Both the position numbers and the translations under genes were made by a program. Of a stretch of DNA of 5,571 nt, positions 1 through 5,531 are shown one piece after another. The number at the start of each line of letters is the position of its first letter. Within the stretch, counting starts at the first letter, position 1. Source of the DNA: Candidatus Moraniibacteriota bacterium (lineage in GTDB: Bacteria > Patescibacteriota > Minisyncoccia > Moranbacterales > UBA2206); contig DPJH01000046.1 of NCBI GenBank assembly GCA_003543115.1, positions 1 to 5,571 of the forward strand. Direction: 5' to 3'. The notes under the pieces were generated by a model. The model did no database searches and was not told where the DNA came from. It saw nothing but the letters and a program-made list of their open reading frames with translations.

Positions 1-39
1 AAGTCAACAGTCGCATAATCCGTGATTTTTTGTTGACTT
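1..39. repeat. 9-bp perfect inverted repeat overlapping a promoter -35 box
   Basis: AAGTCAACA at 1-9 is the exact reverse complement of TGTTGACTT at 31-39, separated by 21 nt. The right arm contains the -35 hexamer (33-38) of the downstream promoter and runs into a T-run (38-42). It could be an operator, or the terminator hairpin of an upstream gene reused as a -35 region. The left arm begins at the window edge, so the stem may be longer. The second, similar promoter near 4836 has no matching left arm. Confidence 0.55.
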
Positions 40-61
40 TTTGGCTGGAATGTGATACAGT
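33..61 (+). promoter_or_regulatory. sigma70-type extended -10 promoter of the 155-aa phosphatase gene
   Basis: The -35 box is TTGACT (33-38), followed by a 17-bp spacer and the -10 box TACAGT (56-61). A TG at 53-54 sits one base before the -10, giving an extended -10 element. Transcription should begin near 68, about 65 nt before the ATG. The sequence 33-81 aligns without gaps to 4836-4884 at 34 of 49 positions, including bases outside the core boxes, so the two promoters look related by descent or by shared control. Confidence 0.75.
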
Positions 62-67
62 AAATAA

Positions 68-132
68 TCAGTAAAAGATAGTATTCTCAATCGCTCAAAA
101 GGGGCAAAAAATTTAGACGAAAGGAGTTCTGT
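68..132 (+). promoter_or_regulatory. 5' leader with conserved start block, weak hairpin and SD
   Basis: The predicted leader opens with TCAGTAAAAGATAG (68-81), matching TCAGTAATGGATAG at the same distance from the other plus-strand promoter. A small stem is possible between GCTC (93-96) and GGGC (102-105), with one G-U pair and an A-rich loop, followed by an A-run. AAGGAG at 121-126 is a strong Shine-Dalgarno site, 6 nt before the ATG. The shared layout of start block, short A-loop hairpin, A-run and SD suggests a conserved leader module. Whether it regulates anything is unknown. Confidence 0.5.
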
Positions 133-600
133 ATGTTTATCATCAGCTTGAGGCACTTTCCTTATGACAAACCAACAGGGTCACTCACCCCGGAAGGAGA
201 AATACAAGGAAAGGAGATGGCAACGATTCTCTTATATCTTCTTGCTGGAAAAGAAAAAGGCAAGATGCGTATCGTTCATGCTCCAGCCACTCGATGCCGA
301 GAATCAGCGGAAGTTTCCAATTTCGACTTAAAGGTTCCTGTGGTACTTGAGGAATGCCTCAACTGGGATCCTCGAATCATCGGCGACAGTAATAACGATG
401 CGGTCAAAGCAATGATTGAACGCTATGAAGCAGAAGGAATCGAAACTCTCATTCTCATCTCTCATGATGGAATGGTCAATCGCATCGCGGAGTGGTACAT
501 CAGGGGAAGAGGCGGTCATTTAAGCGGACGTATTAACCTGGCTCCAGGATATTGCTGTTTGGTTCATGAAGACGGGAGATATACTCTCCTTCCCGAGTAA
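133..600 (+). CDS. histidine phosphatase family protein, short SixA-like form (155 aa)
   Basis: This is a small cytosolic member of the histidine phosphatase (phosphoglycerate-mutase-like) superfamily, which hydrolyses phosphate esters or phosphoamidates through a phosphohistidine intermediate. The N-terminal strand ends in R7-H8, with the usual following Gly replaced by Phe (RHF). LTPEGEIQG (18-26) fits the conserved segment after the catalytic loop. R54 in HAPATR (49-54) fits the second conserved Arg, E73/E74 is a candidate acid, and H111 in ISHDG (109-113) is the second catalytic His, so the active site looks complete. Length and the SHxxxV-type motif resemble SixA, which removes phosphate from protein histidines, but a small-molecule substrate is equally possible. 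The ATG start is fixed by AAGGAG at 121-126. The gene has its own promoter and terminator. Its HAPATR and SAEV segments correspond to HGDRRR and SAEV in the 191-aa protein at the other end of the window, suggesting the two are paralogues. Confidence 0.88.
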   Translation: MFIISLRHFPYDKPTGSLTPEGEIQGKEMATILLYLLAGKEKGKMRIVHAPATRCRESAEVSNFDLKVPVVLEECLNWDPRIIGDSNNDAVKAMIERYEAEGIETLILISHDGMVNRIAEWYIRGRGGHLSGRINLAPGYCCLVHEDGRYTLLPE

Positions 601-621
601 CAACATTCCTCATTCGCTGTT

Positions 622-656
622 ACGTCTTGGCAAGATTTTTGCCAAGACGTTTTTTT
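622..656 (+). terminator. intrinsic terminator of the 155-aa phosphatase gene
   Basis: ACGTCTTGGCAA (622-633) pairs perfectly with TTGCCAAGACGT (639-650), giving a 12-bp stem with a 5-nt loop, followed by seven T (650-656). It lies 22 nt after the TAA stop. In the minus direction the hairpin is not followed by a T-run, so it should terminate only plus-strand transcription. It may still block or stabilise the 3' end of the convergent minus-strand operon. Confidence 0.93.
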
Positions 657-665
657 ATCCAAAAT

Positions 666-1847
666 TTATATTTTCCTTACACTTCCTTTTTTCAAATCCA
701 TTTCAATTATGTCACCTGATTTCAGCATGCTTGTTGCCACTTCTGCCCCAATGATGCAAGGAATGTCCATTTCTCTGGCAATAATTGCCGCGTGACAGAT
801 AAGTCCCCCGTTGTCAGTGACTATTCCTTTCACGTTTTTCATATACGGCACAAACTCTGGAGTAGTCATGACCGTTACCAGTATTTTACCATTCATATCT
901 ATTTTACTGTTCAAGTCGTTTTCTTGAAGCACTGCCACGCACTCTCCTTGAATGATCCCTTCTTTTTTTGAAACATTTTTCCCGACTATTTTTCCTGAAT
1001 TGATGGTATTCTGCCTTGTCACGAATTGATGGATGGAATGCATCAATTTTTCAATTTCTATTTTTTCATTTTGTGAGCGTATATCCAAAACTTTATTCTG
1101 ATGCTCTTTTTCTCTGAAATTTAAAAGGATATATCCATGCGTTTTTCGCTCCTTGATTATATCTCTAACATCTTTCTTGAGCATTCTACCCTCCAGCAAA
1201 CCAGCCAGTTCATCTGCATGAAGATAATTCATTGAGTTTTCTGCGATCTCTTCTTCATCAAAAATAAAATATAAAACTTTTCTCAATATGCCTATTGTCC
1301 GATCTATCGCTTCGTCATTCCTCCACTTGTTCGACCTATCGATTATATGCGTAACTTTCTTGGAATCAAAATTATTGTGAAGGCCTTGGATCAAGCCGTT
1401 TATAAAATATTCGTACGCCCCCATTTCTGCATATAAATCCATATATTTCAGAGCGTGCCTGGAAACTTCCGGATGATCGTTTCGATTTATTGATTCGACT
1501 ATCAAATCTATGCTTTTTTGGGCTTGTTCGAGGATTTCATAATTTCTATCTATATATTTCAAAATAATATCGGGGTCTTCGAGATATTCATTTAAAATAT
1601 CATCTGTCAGTTGCGGCTGATTCAGATTGAAAGCTCGAAGAATTTTTTCAGGATTTATATTGGCATCCATGTCCTCATTCGCAATCACCCGTCTATCTAT
1701 CCCATCCATTTTTTCTCGAATGCCTTTCACCCATAATGAAGACATTATCAAACCTCTTCTTGTATTTTTAAAACACCCCCACATCTGGGATTTAGCATAA
1801 TCAACCAAGTCCTTGTCCACTTCTATGTTTTTATTTTGATCAGACAT
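666..1847 (-). CDS. PEP-utilizing enzyme mobile (phosphohistidine swivel) domain protein lacking ATP-grasp
   Basis: This 393-aa protein ends in a complete PEP-utilizing mobile domain (about 300-393), the swivelling phosphohistidine domain of PEP synthase, PPDK and rifampicin phosphotransferase. TTPEFVPYM (328-336) is followed by GIVTDNGGLICHAAIIARE (341-359), in which H352 is the predicted phosphorylated His. DIPCIIG (361-367) and a closing GDIIEMDLKKGSV complete the fold. Residues 1-285 are mostly helical and charged. ADELAGLLEGRMLKKDVRDI (211-230) and the following KERKTHGYI resemble the segment before the swivel domain in other stand-alone relatives. I see no ATP-grasp domain and no PEP-binding TIM barrel, so the protein cannot be a whole PEP synthase. 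It is the last gene of the minus-strand run, 27 nt after the kinase gene, with no SD before its ATG. It may carry phosphate for a partner, bind a substrate in its helical part, or have lost catalysis. Confidence 0.87.
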   Translation of the reverse strand: MSDQNKNIEVDKDLVDYAKSQMWGCFKNTRRGLIMSSLWVKGIREKMDGIDRRVIANEDMDANINPEKILRAFNLNQPQLTDDILNEYLEDPDIILKYIDRNYEILEQAQKSIDLIVESINRNDHPEVSRHALKYMDLYAEMGAYEYFINGLIQGLHNNFDSKKVTHIIDRSNKWRNDEAIDRTIGILRKVLYFIFDEEEIAENSMNYLHADELAGLLEGRMLKKDVRDIIKERKTHGYILLNFREKEHQNKVLDIRSQNEKIEIEKLMHSIHQFVTRQNTINSGKIVGKNVSKKEGIIQGECVAVLQENDLNSKIDMNGKILVTVMTTPEFVPYMKNVKGIVTDNGGLICHAAIIAREMDIPCIIGAEVATSMLKSGDIIEMDLKKGSVRKI

Positions 1848-1874
1848 GATTTTTATATGTAATTGACATACAAG

Positions 1875-2879
1875 TTAAATGGAGTCTTGGTTGCAATAAT
1901 TATTCAAACTCTCCACCAGATCTTCAAATAAAAGTTTTTTAAGCTCATAACCTTCCGCATGCACATTTGTTCCCCAAATCAGCCAAAAAATCCTATAAAA
2001 TTTCACTTTCTCCCTGAATAAATCCCTATCATAGGAAACTCCCATCTCGTCGCAAACATCAAAAAAATTGTCCATTCCGGGATTGCCAGAATAGGCAAAT
2101 TCCCAAGCAGCATCCCCTGCCAAAGACCATTCAAAATCAATGATTCCGGAAATCCTACTTTCTTCTATCAATATATTTCCCGGATTAATCATATCTCCAT
2201 GAATCAAAGACGGCGCGCCTGATTCAAAAAGATGCTTATTTCTATAGCATATAAAGGACAGCTTGTTTTTTACATCCAAAAGGGCTTTTTCGGATAGCTC
2301 ATATCCCCTTTCCCTGTTTTGCCAAATATTTTCAAACCATAAATCTGATTCAGTCAATAAGAAATCTCCCCAGCTCTTATAATCGCCATCAAGGTTCTCC
2401 CCTTCCTGTTTTAAATACCCGTATCGGCTGAACTTTATTGTATGCAAGGTTGCTAAAATTTTATTGAGTTGCGTAAAATATTCTTCATTTCCTGATGTGA
2501 AAAACTCATCGACGATCTTTCCGTTTTCAATCTTTCTTCTTCCCCAATTTTTTCCGGGAAGCTTCTCCTGCACGAAAATGAACCGGCCATCTTCGAGGGT
2601 GCCTTCATAGAAAAACCGAGCCACAGGAATTCCCGGAACTTCTTGGATCAATTTTGAAACCCCTACCAGTTTCTTGCTAATTGCTTGCCTGATTTGTTCT
2701 TTGACTGGATTTAGAATGTGAATAATGATTTCTTTGTCAGTTCTGGCTGTATACACTTTACTGTTGAATCCTTGGACTGTCAGCTTTCGGAAAGTTTCCT
2801 GATCGATTTCAATTCCAGCTTCTTTTTTCAGTTTTGAATAAATTTCAGAAATCGCTTGCTTGTCATCTGATGGTTCCAT
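1875..2879 (-). CDS. APH-family phosphotransferase (small-molecule kinase), 334 aa
   Basis: This is a cytosolic kinase of the APH/choline-kinase-like fold, which transfers the ATP gamma-phosphate to a hydroxyl of a small molecule. A glycine-containing nucleotide loop lies at QGFNSKVY (36-43), and a beta strand IIIHI (51-55) has His54 where a Lys or Arg is usual. FVQEKLPGKNW (102-112) fits the hinge region. The catalytic loop is H228-G229-D230, followed by NPGN (233-236) and the metal-binding IIDFEW (246-251, D248). The conserved Asn at 236 is six residues after the Asp, not the usual five, so the loop appears one residue longer. DAAWEFAYSG (256-265) is the typical following helix. The gene lies 37 nt downstream of the phosphatase gene and 27 nt upstream of the swivel-protein gene, with no SD before the ATG. 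The family includes antibiotic-resistance enzymes, but context here favours metabolism. The substrate is unknown. Confidence 0.86.
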   Translation of the reverse strand: MEPSDDKQAISEIYSKLKKEAGIEIDQETFRKLTVQGFNSKVYTARTDKEIIIHILNPVKEQIRQAISKKLVGVSKLIQEVPGIPVARFFYEGTLEDGRFIFVQEKLPGKNWGRRKIENGKIVDEFFTSGNEEYFTQLNKILATLHTIKFSRYGYLKQEGENLDGDYKSWGDFLLTESDLWFENIWQNRERGYELSEKALLDVKNKLSFICYRNKHLFESGAPSLIHGDMINPGNILIEESRISGIIDFEWSLAGDAAWEFAYSGNPGMDNFFDVCDEMGVSYDRDLFREKVKFYRIFWLIWGTNVHAEGYELKKLLFEDLVESLNNYCNQDSI

Positions 2880-2916
2880 AAAAATAAATTTAGGATTTTA
2901 TATGCAAAAAACGCTT

Positions 2917-3753
2917 TTAATTCATTTCTTCTCTCAGGAAATTTTTTGACAGATAATCAAACTTCACTTTTCTTTTCTTGCCTCTTTCTCTTCCCAAAAA
3001 TTCCACTTCGATCTCATCTCCATCGACTGGAATGTCTATCTCCACCACTTCGCCTTTCCTGGGACCTGACTCGCTGATCATGGAATATTCTCCTTCACTT
3101 GCCTGTTCATAGAAATCATCCAAAGTTTCGCAATGCTCGATCTGGATAATCACTATGCGCTTATCAAGCTTCGGCTGGATATTTTTGGCTATCCGCATGA
3201 ACCCTGCTAATTGTCTTCTTGATCTCTTCGTGATTTCTTCGAAAGATTCCAATTTTTCATGCCCCTTTTCAAACATATATGCATCTCTGCTCATTCCTTC
3301 CGGAGTGCGTTCTTCAAGATCCGTTACGATCTCGCGGAAAAGCTCCGGATAATCTTCAGCTCCCACTGGAATGATCATTCCCTCATTCTGAAGATCGACA
3401 TTTCTCACTCTTTCTTGATGCTTATCCAATCTTTCATCATCCGACACGGAAAAACCCATTTTCCTGAAATATTCCTCCATTATCTTTTTTCCATTTTGAG
3501 CTCTCATGCGCGGGCTTGCAATAACGCATACTAAATCTTCATCCTTATTCAGCTTTCTTCCGATGACTCTGGCTGCCGCATCCATCTGGCTTTCTCCTTT
3601 TTTGGTTATGTCCAGATCTTCCGGTCCAAGTTCTTTTTCTTGCGTATGTTCATGATACTCCGTATCTCCATGCCTCACACGAAATACCTTGATATGATTG
3701 AATTTTTCTCGTTTTTTTTCCGGACTGAACATCTCCGGTTTGAAATTTTCCAT
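2917..3753 (-). CDS. histidine phosphatase family protein, long form (278 aa)
   Basis: This is a second phosphoglycerate-mutase-like phosphatase, distinct from the two plus-strand ones. After a 20-residue charged N-terminal extension, IKVFRVRHGDTEY (21-33) carries the catalytic R27-H28-G29. LDITKKGESQ (47-56) is the usual following segment. ASPRMRA (79-85) supplies the second conserved Arg, and IQIEHCET (203-210) contains the second His, H207, so the catalytic set looks intact. A long insert (about 105-190) with many acidic and aromatic residues probably forms a substrate lid. The C-terminus (about 232-278) is strand-rich and then Lys/Arg-rich, and is longer than in minimal members of the family. 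The gene is sandwiched between two APH-like kinase genes, 9 nt after the upstream one, which suggests translation coupling and action on a phosphorylated product of these kinases. No SD precedes its ATG. The substrate is unknown. Confidence 0.86.
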   Translation of the reverse strand: MENFKPEMFSPEKKREKFNHIKVFRVRHGDTEYHEHTQEKELGPEDLDITKKGESQMDAAARVIGRKLNKDEDLVCVIASPRMRAQNGKKIMEEYFRKMGFSVSDDERLDKHQERVRNVDLQNEGMIIPVGAEDYPELFREIVTDLEERTPEGMSRDAYMFEKGHEKLESFEEITKRSRRQLAGFMRIAKNIQPKLDKRIVIIQIEHCETLDDFYEQASEGEYSMISESGPRKGEVVEIDIPVDGDEIEVEFLGRERGKKRKVKFDYLSKNFLREEMN

Positions 3754-3762
3754 AAATTAATT

Positions 3763-4716
3763 TTAGACAGCCAAAAGTTTATTAATATCGTCAATGTCAT
3801 GATTAATAATCAATTCTTCCGCTTTTTCCACTATTTTTTCAGGACTGTGCACGAACAAGTAATCATCCTTGATCACTCCATAAATTTTATCAAGCAACGC
3901 AAAACCGACATGCTGGAAAATGTTTCTGATCAATGATTTGTCTATTTCTACAGCTTTGATTTCACCGACAAAGCCATCCCACAGATTGATTGCAAATTTT
4001 TTATAAAGCTCCTGAGGCTCATTGAAATAATAGACAAGGATTTCCGACATGAGATAGGCGATATCCAAAGAAACGTCGGCGCAGTAGGCTCCCTCATAAT
4101 CGATGAAAAAGAAATTGTCATTTTCAATGAAAAGATTGTTTAATCGAGGATCTCCATGAGAAAACGCTCTACGGCTCTTTCGCGTCTTTTCCATTAATCT
4201 ATCGCGATCTTTGAATAATTTTTCATTGGTTATGAATTTATAATAGCGATATTCATATTTCAATTCCTGAAACTCAGTTCCGTTGAATGTCGCGCGCAAA
4301 TTTTCTTTTTCAGAGGTCGCGTTTATTATCTGCGCTAGCGCCTTTCCGATTCTGCCAAAAACATCCGGATTGATTTTATCAATCATTTTGTCCGCCCTAT
4401 TTTTTTCTTCTAAGCGCTCCATGACAATCACCTTGTTTTCATCATCAAAATAAATCACCTCCGGATTGATTTTTTCTTCGAAAATTTCAGCCATCAATGA
4501 ATAGGAATTTTTTTCATTTTCGTAACGCCCTTCTGGCAAGATGATATCAGGAAAAGTTCTTGAAATATCGCAATGTTTTTTATATACAAAATCGCCCCTA
4601 TCCGTATCAACCCGAAAAACGTCATTATGAATGCCTCCGGACATCCTCTCTATGCTGTCCACTCTGTCAGACAATTTTTTATCTAGGATATATTTTTCAA
4701 CGCCATCTTTTTCCAT
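3763..4716 (-). CDS. APH-family phosphotransferase, possibly methylthioribose-kinase-like, 317 aa
   Basis: This is the first gene of the minus-strand operon, a kinase of the APH superfamily. MSGGIHNDVFRV (25-36) is the glycine loop, and K46 in FVYKKH (43-48) is the likely ATP-phosphate-binding Lys. YENEKNSY (65-72) provides the helix-C Glu, and VIVMERL (96-102) is the hinge. The catalytic loop is SHGDPRLNN (186-194), with D189 and N194 at canonical spacing, and FIDYEGA (204-210) contains metal-binding D206. The segment PEVIYFDDENKVIVMERLEE (85-104) recalls, from memory, the matching region of 5-methylthioribose kinase. Related sugar or amino-alcohol kinases are equally possible. It differs clearly from the other kinase here (loop spacing, Lys46 instead of His54), so the two probably use different substrates. 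Transcription likely starts from the promoter at 4772-4800. The roughly 50-nt leader lacks an SD. Confidence 0.86.
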   Translation of the reverse strand: MEKDGVEKYILDKKLSDRVDSIERMSGGIHNDVFRVDTDRGDFVYKKHCDISRTFPDIILPEGRYENEKNSYSLMAEIFEEKINPEVIYFDDENKVIVMERLEEKNRADKMIDKINPDVFGRIGKALAQIINATSEKENLRATFNGTEFQELKYEYRYYKFITNEKLFKDRDRLMEKTRKSRRAFSHGDPRLNNLFIENDNFFFIDYEGAYCADVSLDIAYLMSEILVYYFNEPQELYKKFAINLWDGFVGEIKAVEIDKSLIRNIFQHVGFALLDKIYGVIKDDYLFVHSPEKIVEKAEELIINHDIDDINKLLAV

Positions 4717-4771
4717 GCGTGTATGTTAATAATTTTTGCTAATAACTATTGAAGTTTTGTTGCTTGGTTAA

Positions 4772-4800
4772 ATAATAACCTATTTAAAGCCTAAAATCAA
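4772..4800 (-). promoter_or_regulatory. sigma70-type promoter of the four-gene minus-strand operon
   Basis: Read on the minus strand, TTGATT (4800-4795) is followed by a 17-bp spacer and TATTAT (4777-4772). These are near-consensus -35 and -10 boxes at optimal spacing. The predicted start near 4765 leaves about 49 nt before the ATG at 4716. It faces away from the plus-strand promoter at 4836-4864, with 35 bp between the two -35 boxes, so one bound protein could affect both. Confidence 0.65.
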
Positions 4801-4835
4801 TTTAGCAGGAAGAAAAATTGAACCATAAAATTTAT

Positions 4836-4864
4836 TTGACTTTTTTGTAAAAATGTGCTATGAT
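4836..4864 (+). promoter_or_regulatory. extended -10 sigma70-type promoter of the 191-aa phosphatase-like gene
   Basis: TTGACT (4836-4841), a 17-bp spacer and TATGAT (4859-4864), with TG at 4856-4857, form a near-ideal extended -10 promoter. Transcription should start near 4871. The stretch 4836-4884 aligns without gaps to 33-81 with 34 of 49 identities. Matches include the T-run after the -35, AATGTG before the -10, and the block at the transcript start. Confidence 0.82.
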
Positions 4865-4870
4865 AGCTGG

Positions 4871-4937
4871 TCAGTAATGGATAGAACATTTTTAGTGCCG
4901 AAAACGGCAAAATAAAAAACAGGTGTGGAGGCGAGAA
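4871..4937 (+). promoter_or_regulatory. 5' leader with 5-bp hairpin, paired with the leader at 68-132
   Basis: The predicted 67-nt leader begins with TCAGTAATGGATAG (4871-4884). TGCCG (4896-4900) and CGGCA (4905-4909) form a perfect 5-bp stem with an AAAA loop, followed by an A-rich stretch and the SD. The hairpin begins 37 nt after the first base of the -10 box, the same distance as the weaker hairpin in the other leader. There is no T-run after it, so it is not an intrinsic terminator. It may protect the mRNA or bind a protein. Confidence 0.5.
4927..4931 (+). promoter_or_regulatory. Shine-Dalgarno site that fixes the start at 4938
   Basis: GGAGG at 4927-4931 lies 6 nt before ATG 4938. An in-frame GTG at 4923 would lengthen the protein by five residues, but it lies upstream of this SD and has no suitable SD of its own. 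ATG 4938 also places the RHG motif at residues 8-10, as is usual for the superfamily. Confidence 0.85.
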
Positions 4938-5513
4938 ATGATAGATATTATTGCAATGCGTCACGGAAAAAGAGAACAAGGAGATGATCCTAAATTGGCC
5001 GCAAGAGGCGCCGAACAAGTAGCCGAAGTCGCTGGAAAATACTTGGCTAAATTCGATTTTGACTATCTATACCACGGCGACCGGCGTCGCCACATAGGAA
5101 GCGCTGAAGTCGCGGCAAAAGTGCTTGCAATTCCAGTTGACCGCATCTTCAAGACCGGGTTGCTCTCTATCGAAAGCGTTCAGGGATATGGTGATATTGA
5201 GCGTTGTGTTGCAGAATCGCTGAGGCATCCCGACGGGGCCGATGCTGGTTTCAATGTCAAGAATTGGAATAAACTGAATCCAGTGATGATGCTGAATATG
5301 CGGAAGCGATTCCTCGAGTTCTGCAATGAAGAACTTATTTGCAATCATGTGACAGAGGGCACTATTCTCGCCATCTCAAGCTCGCCTCTTGTTGAAGCGT
5401 TGCACGAGGATGGATTTCTTGTCGGCGAAGCCGGAATCATCCGCTATCAAGGCGGTGCTGACCGTGTTATTAGGCCGGTCGAAGTCATCTTTGAAGGCTT
5501 CTTTGAAAATTAG
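4938..5513 (+). CDS. histidine-phosphatase-like protein missing the second catalytic histidine (191 aa)
   Basis: The N-terminus IIAMRHGKREQ (4-14) carries the R8-H9-G10 signature of the histidine phosphatase superfamily. PKLAARGAEQ (18-27) matches the LTxxG-type segment. YHGDRRRHIGSAEV (45-58) holds the second conserved Arg (R51 by alignment) and shares its His and SAEV with the 155-aa protein. Where the family normally has a second catalytic His after a beta strand, this protein reads ILAISSSPLVEAL (143-155). The His position is Ser, while the 155-aa protein has SHDG there. E79 is a candidate acid. The protein may be a weak or altered phosphatase, a binding protein, or a regulator that senses a phosphorylated ligand. 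It has its own promoter, leader, SD and terminator, so it appears to be a single-gene unit. Its GC content is higher than in the minus-strand genes. Confidence 0.85.
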   Translation: MIDIIAMRHGKREQGDDPKLAARGAEQVAEVAGKYLAKFDFDYLYHGDRRRHIGSAEVAAKVLAIPVDRIFKTGLLSIESVQGYGDIERCVAESLRHPDGADAGFNVKNWNKLNPVMMLNMRKRFLEFCNEELICNHVTEGTILAISSSPLVEALHEDGFLVGEAGIIRYQGGADRVIRPVEVIFEGFFEN

Positions 5514-5531
5514 CTTCCTTCCAAGATCGAC

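Noticed and set aside
622..656. Bidirectional terminator serving the minus-strand operon too
   Set aside because: On the minus strand the hairpin is followed by AACAGCG and not a T-run. Only the plus-strand direction fits an intrinsic terminator.
566..754. 62-aa plus-strand open frame
   Set aside because: It overlaps the phosphatase 3' end, runs through the strong terminator and into the antisense of the swivel-protein gene. It has no SD and its residues look like low-complexity antisense.
3155..3936. Three plus-strand open frames (3155-3352, 3259-3534, 3640-3936)
   Set aside because: They are antisense to the well-supported phosphatase and kinase genes, show no recognisable motif and have no SD.
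1875..4716. Antibiotic-resistance cassette, based on two aminoglycoside-phosphotransferase-like genes
   Set aside because: The APH fold is widespread in metabolic kinases, the sequences do not match a resistance enzyme I recognise, and there is no integron, transposase or resistance-gene context.
4923..4937. GTG start at 4923 for the 191-aa phosphatase-like gene
   Set aside because: The SD GGAGG at 4927-4931 lies inside this extension and is correctly spaced for ATG 4938.
4797..5018. 73-aa minus-strand open frame over the promoter and start of the 191-aa gene
   Set aside because: It is antisense to a strong promoter, leader and RHG-motif start. The Phe/Ser-rich translation is typical of a shadow frame.
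5067..5348. 93-aa minus-strand open frame inside the 191-aa gene
   Set aside because: It is antisense to a gene with family motifs and has no promoter or SD of its own.
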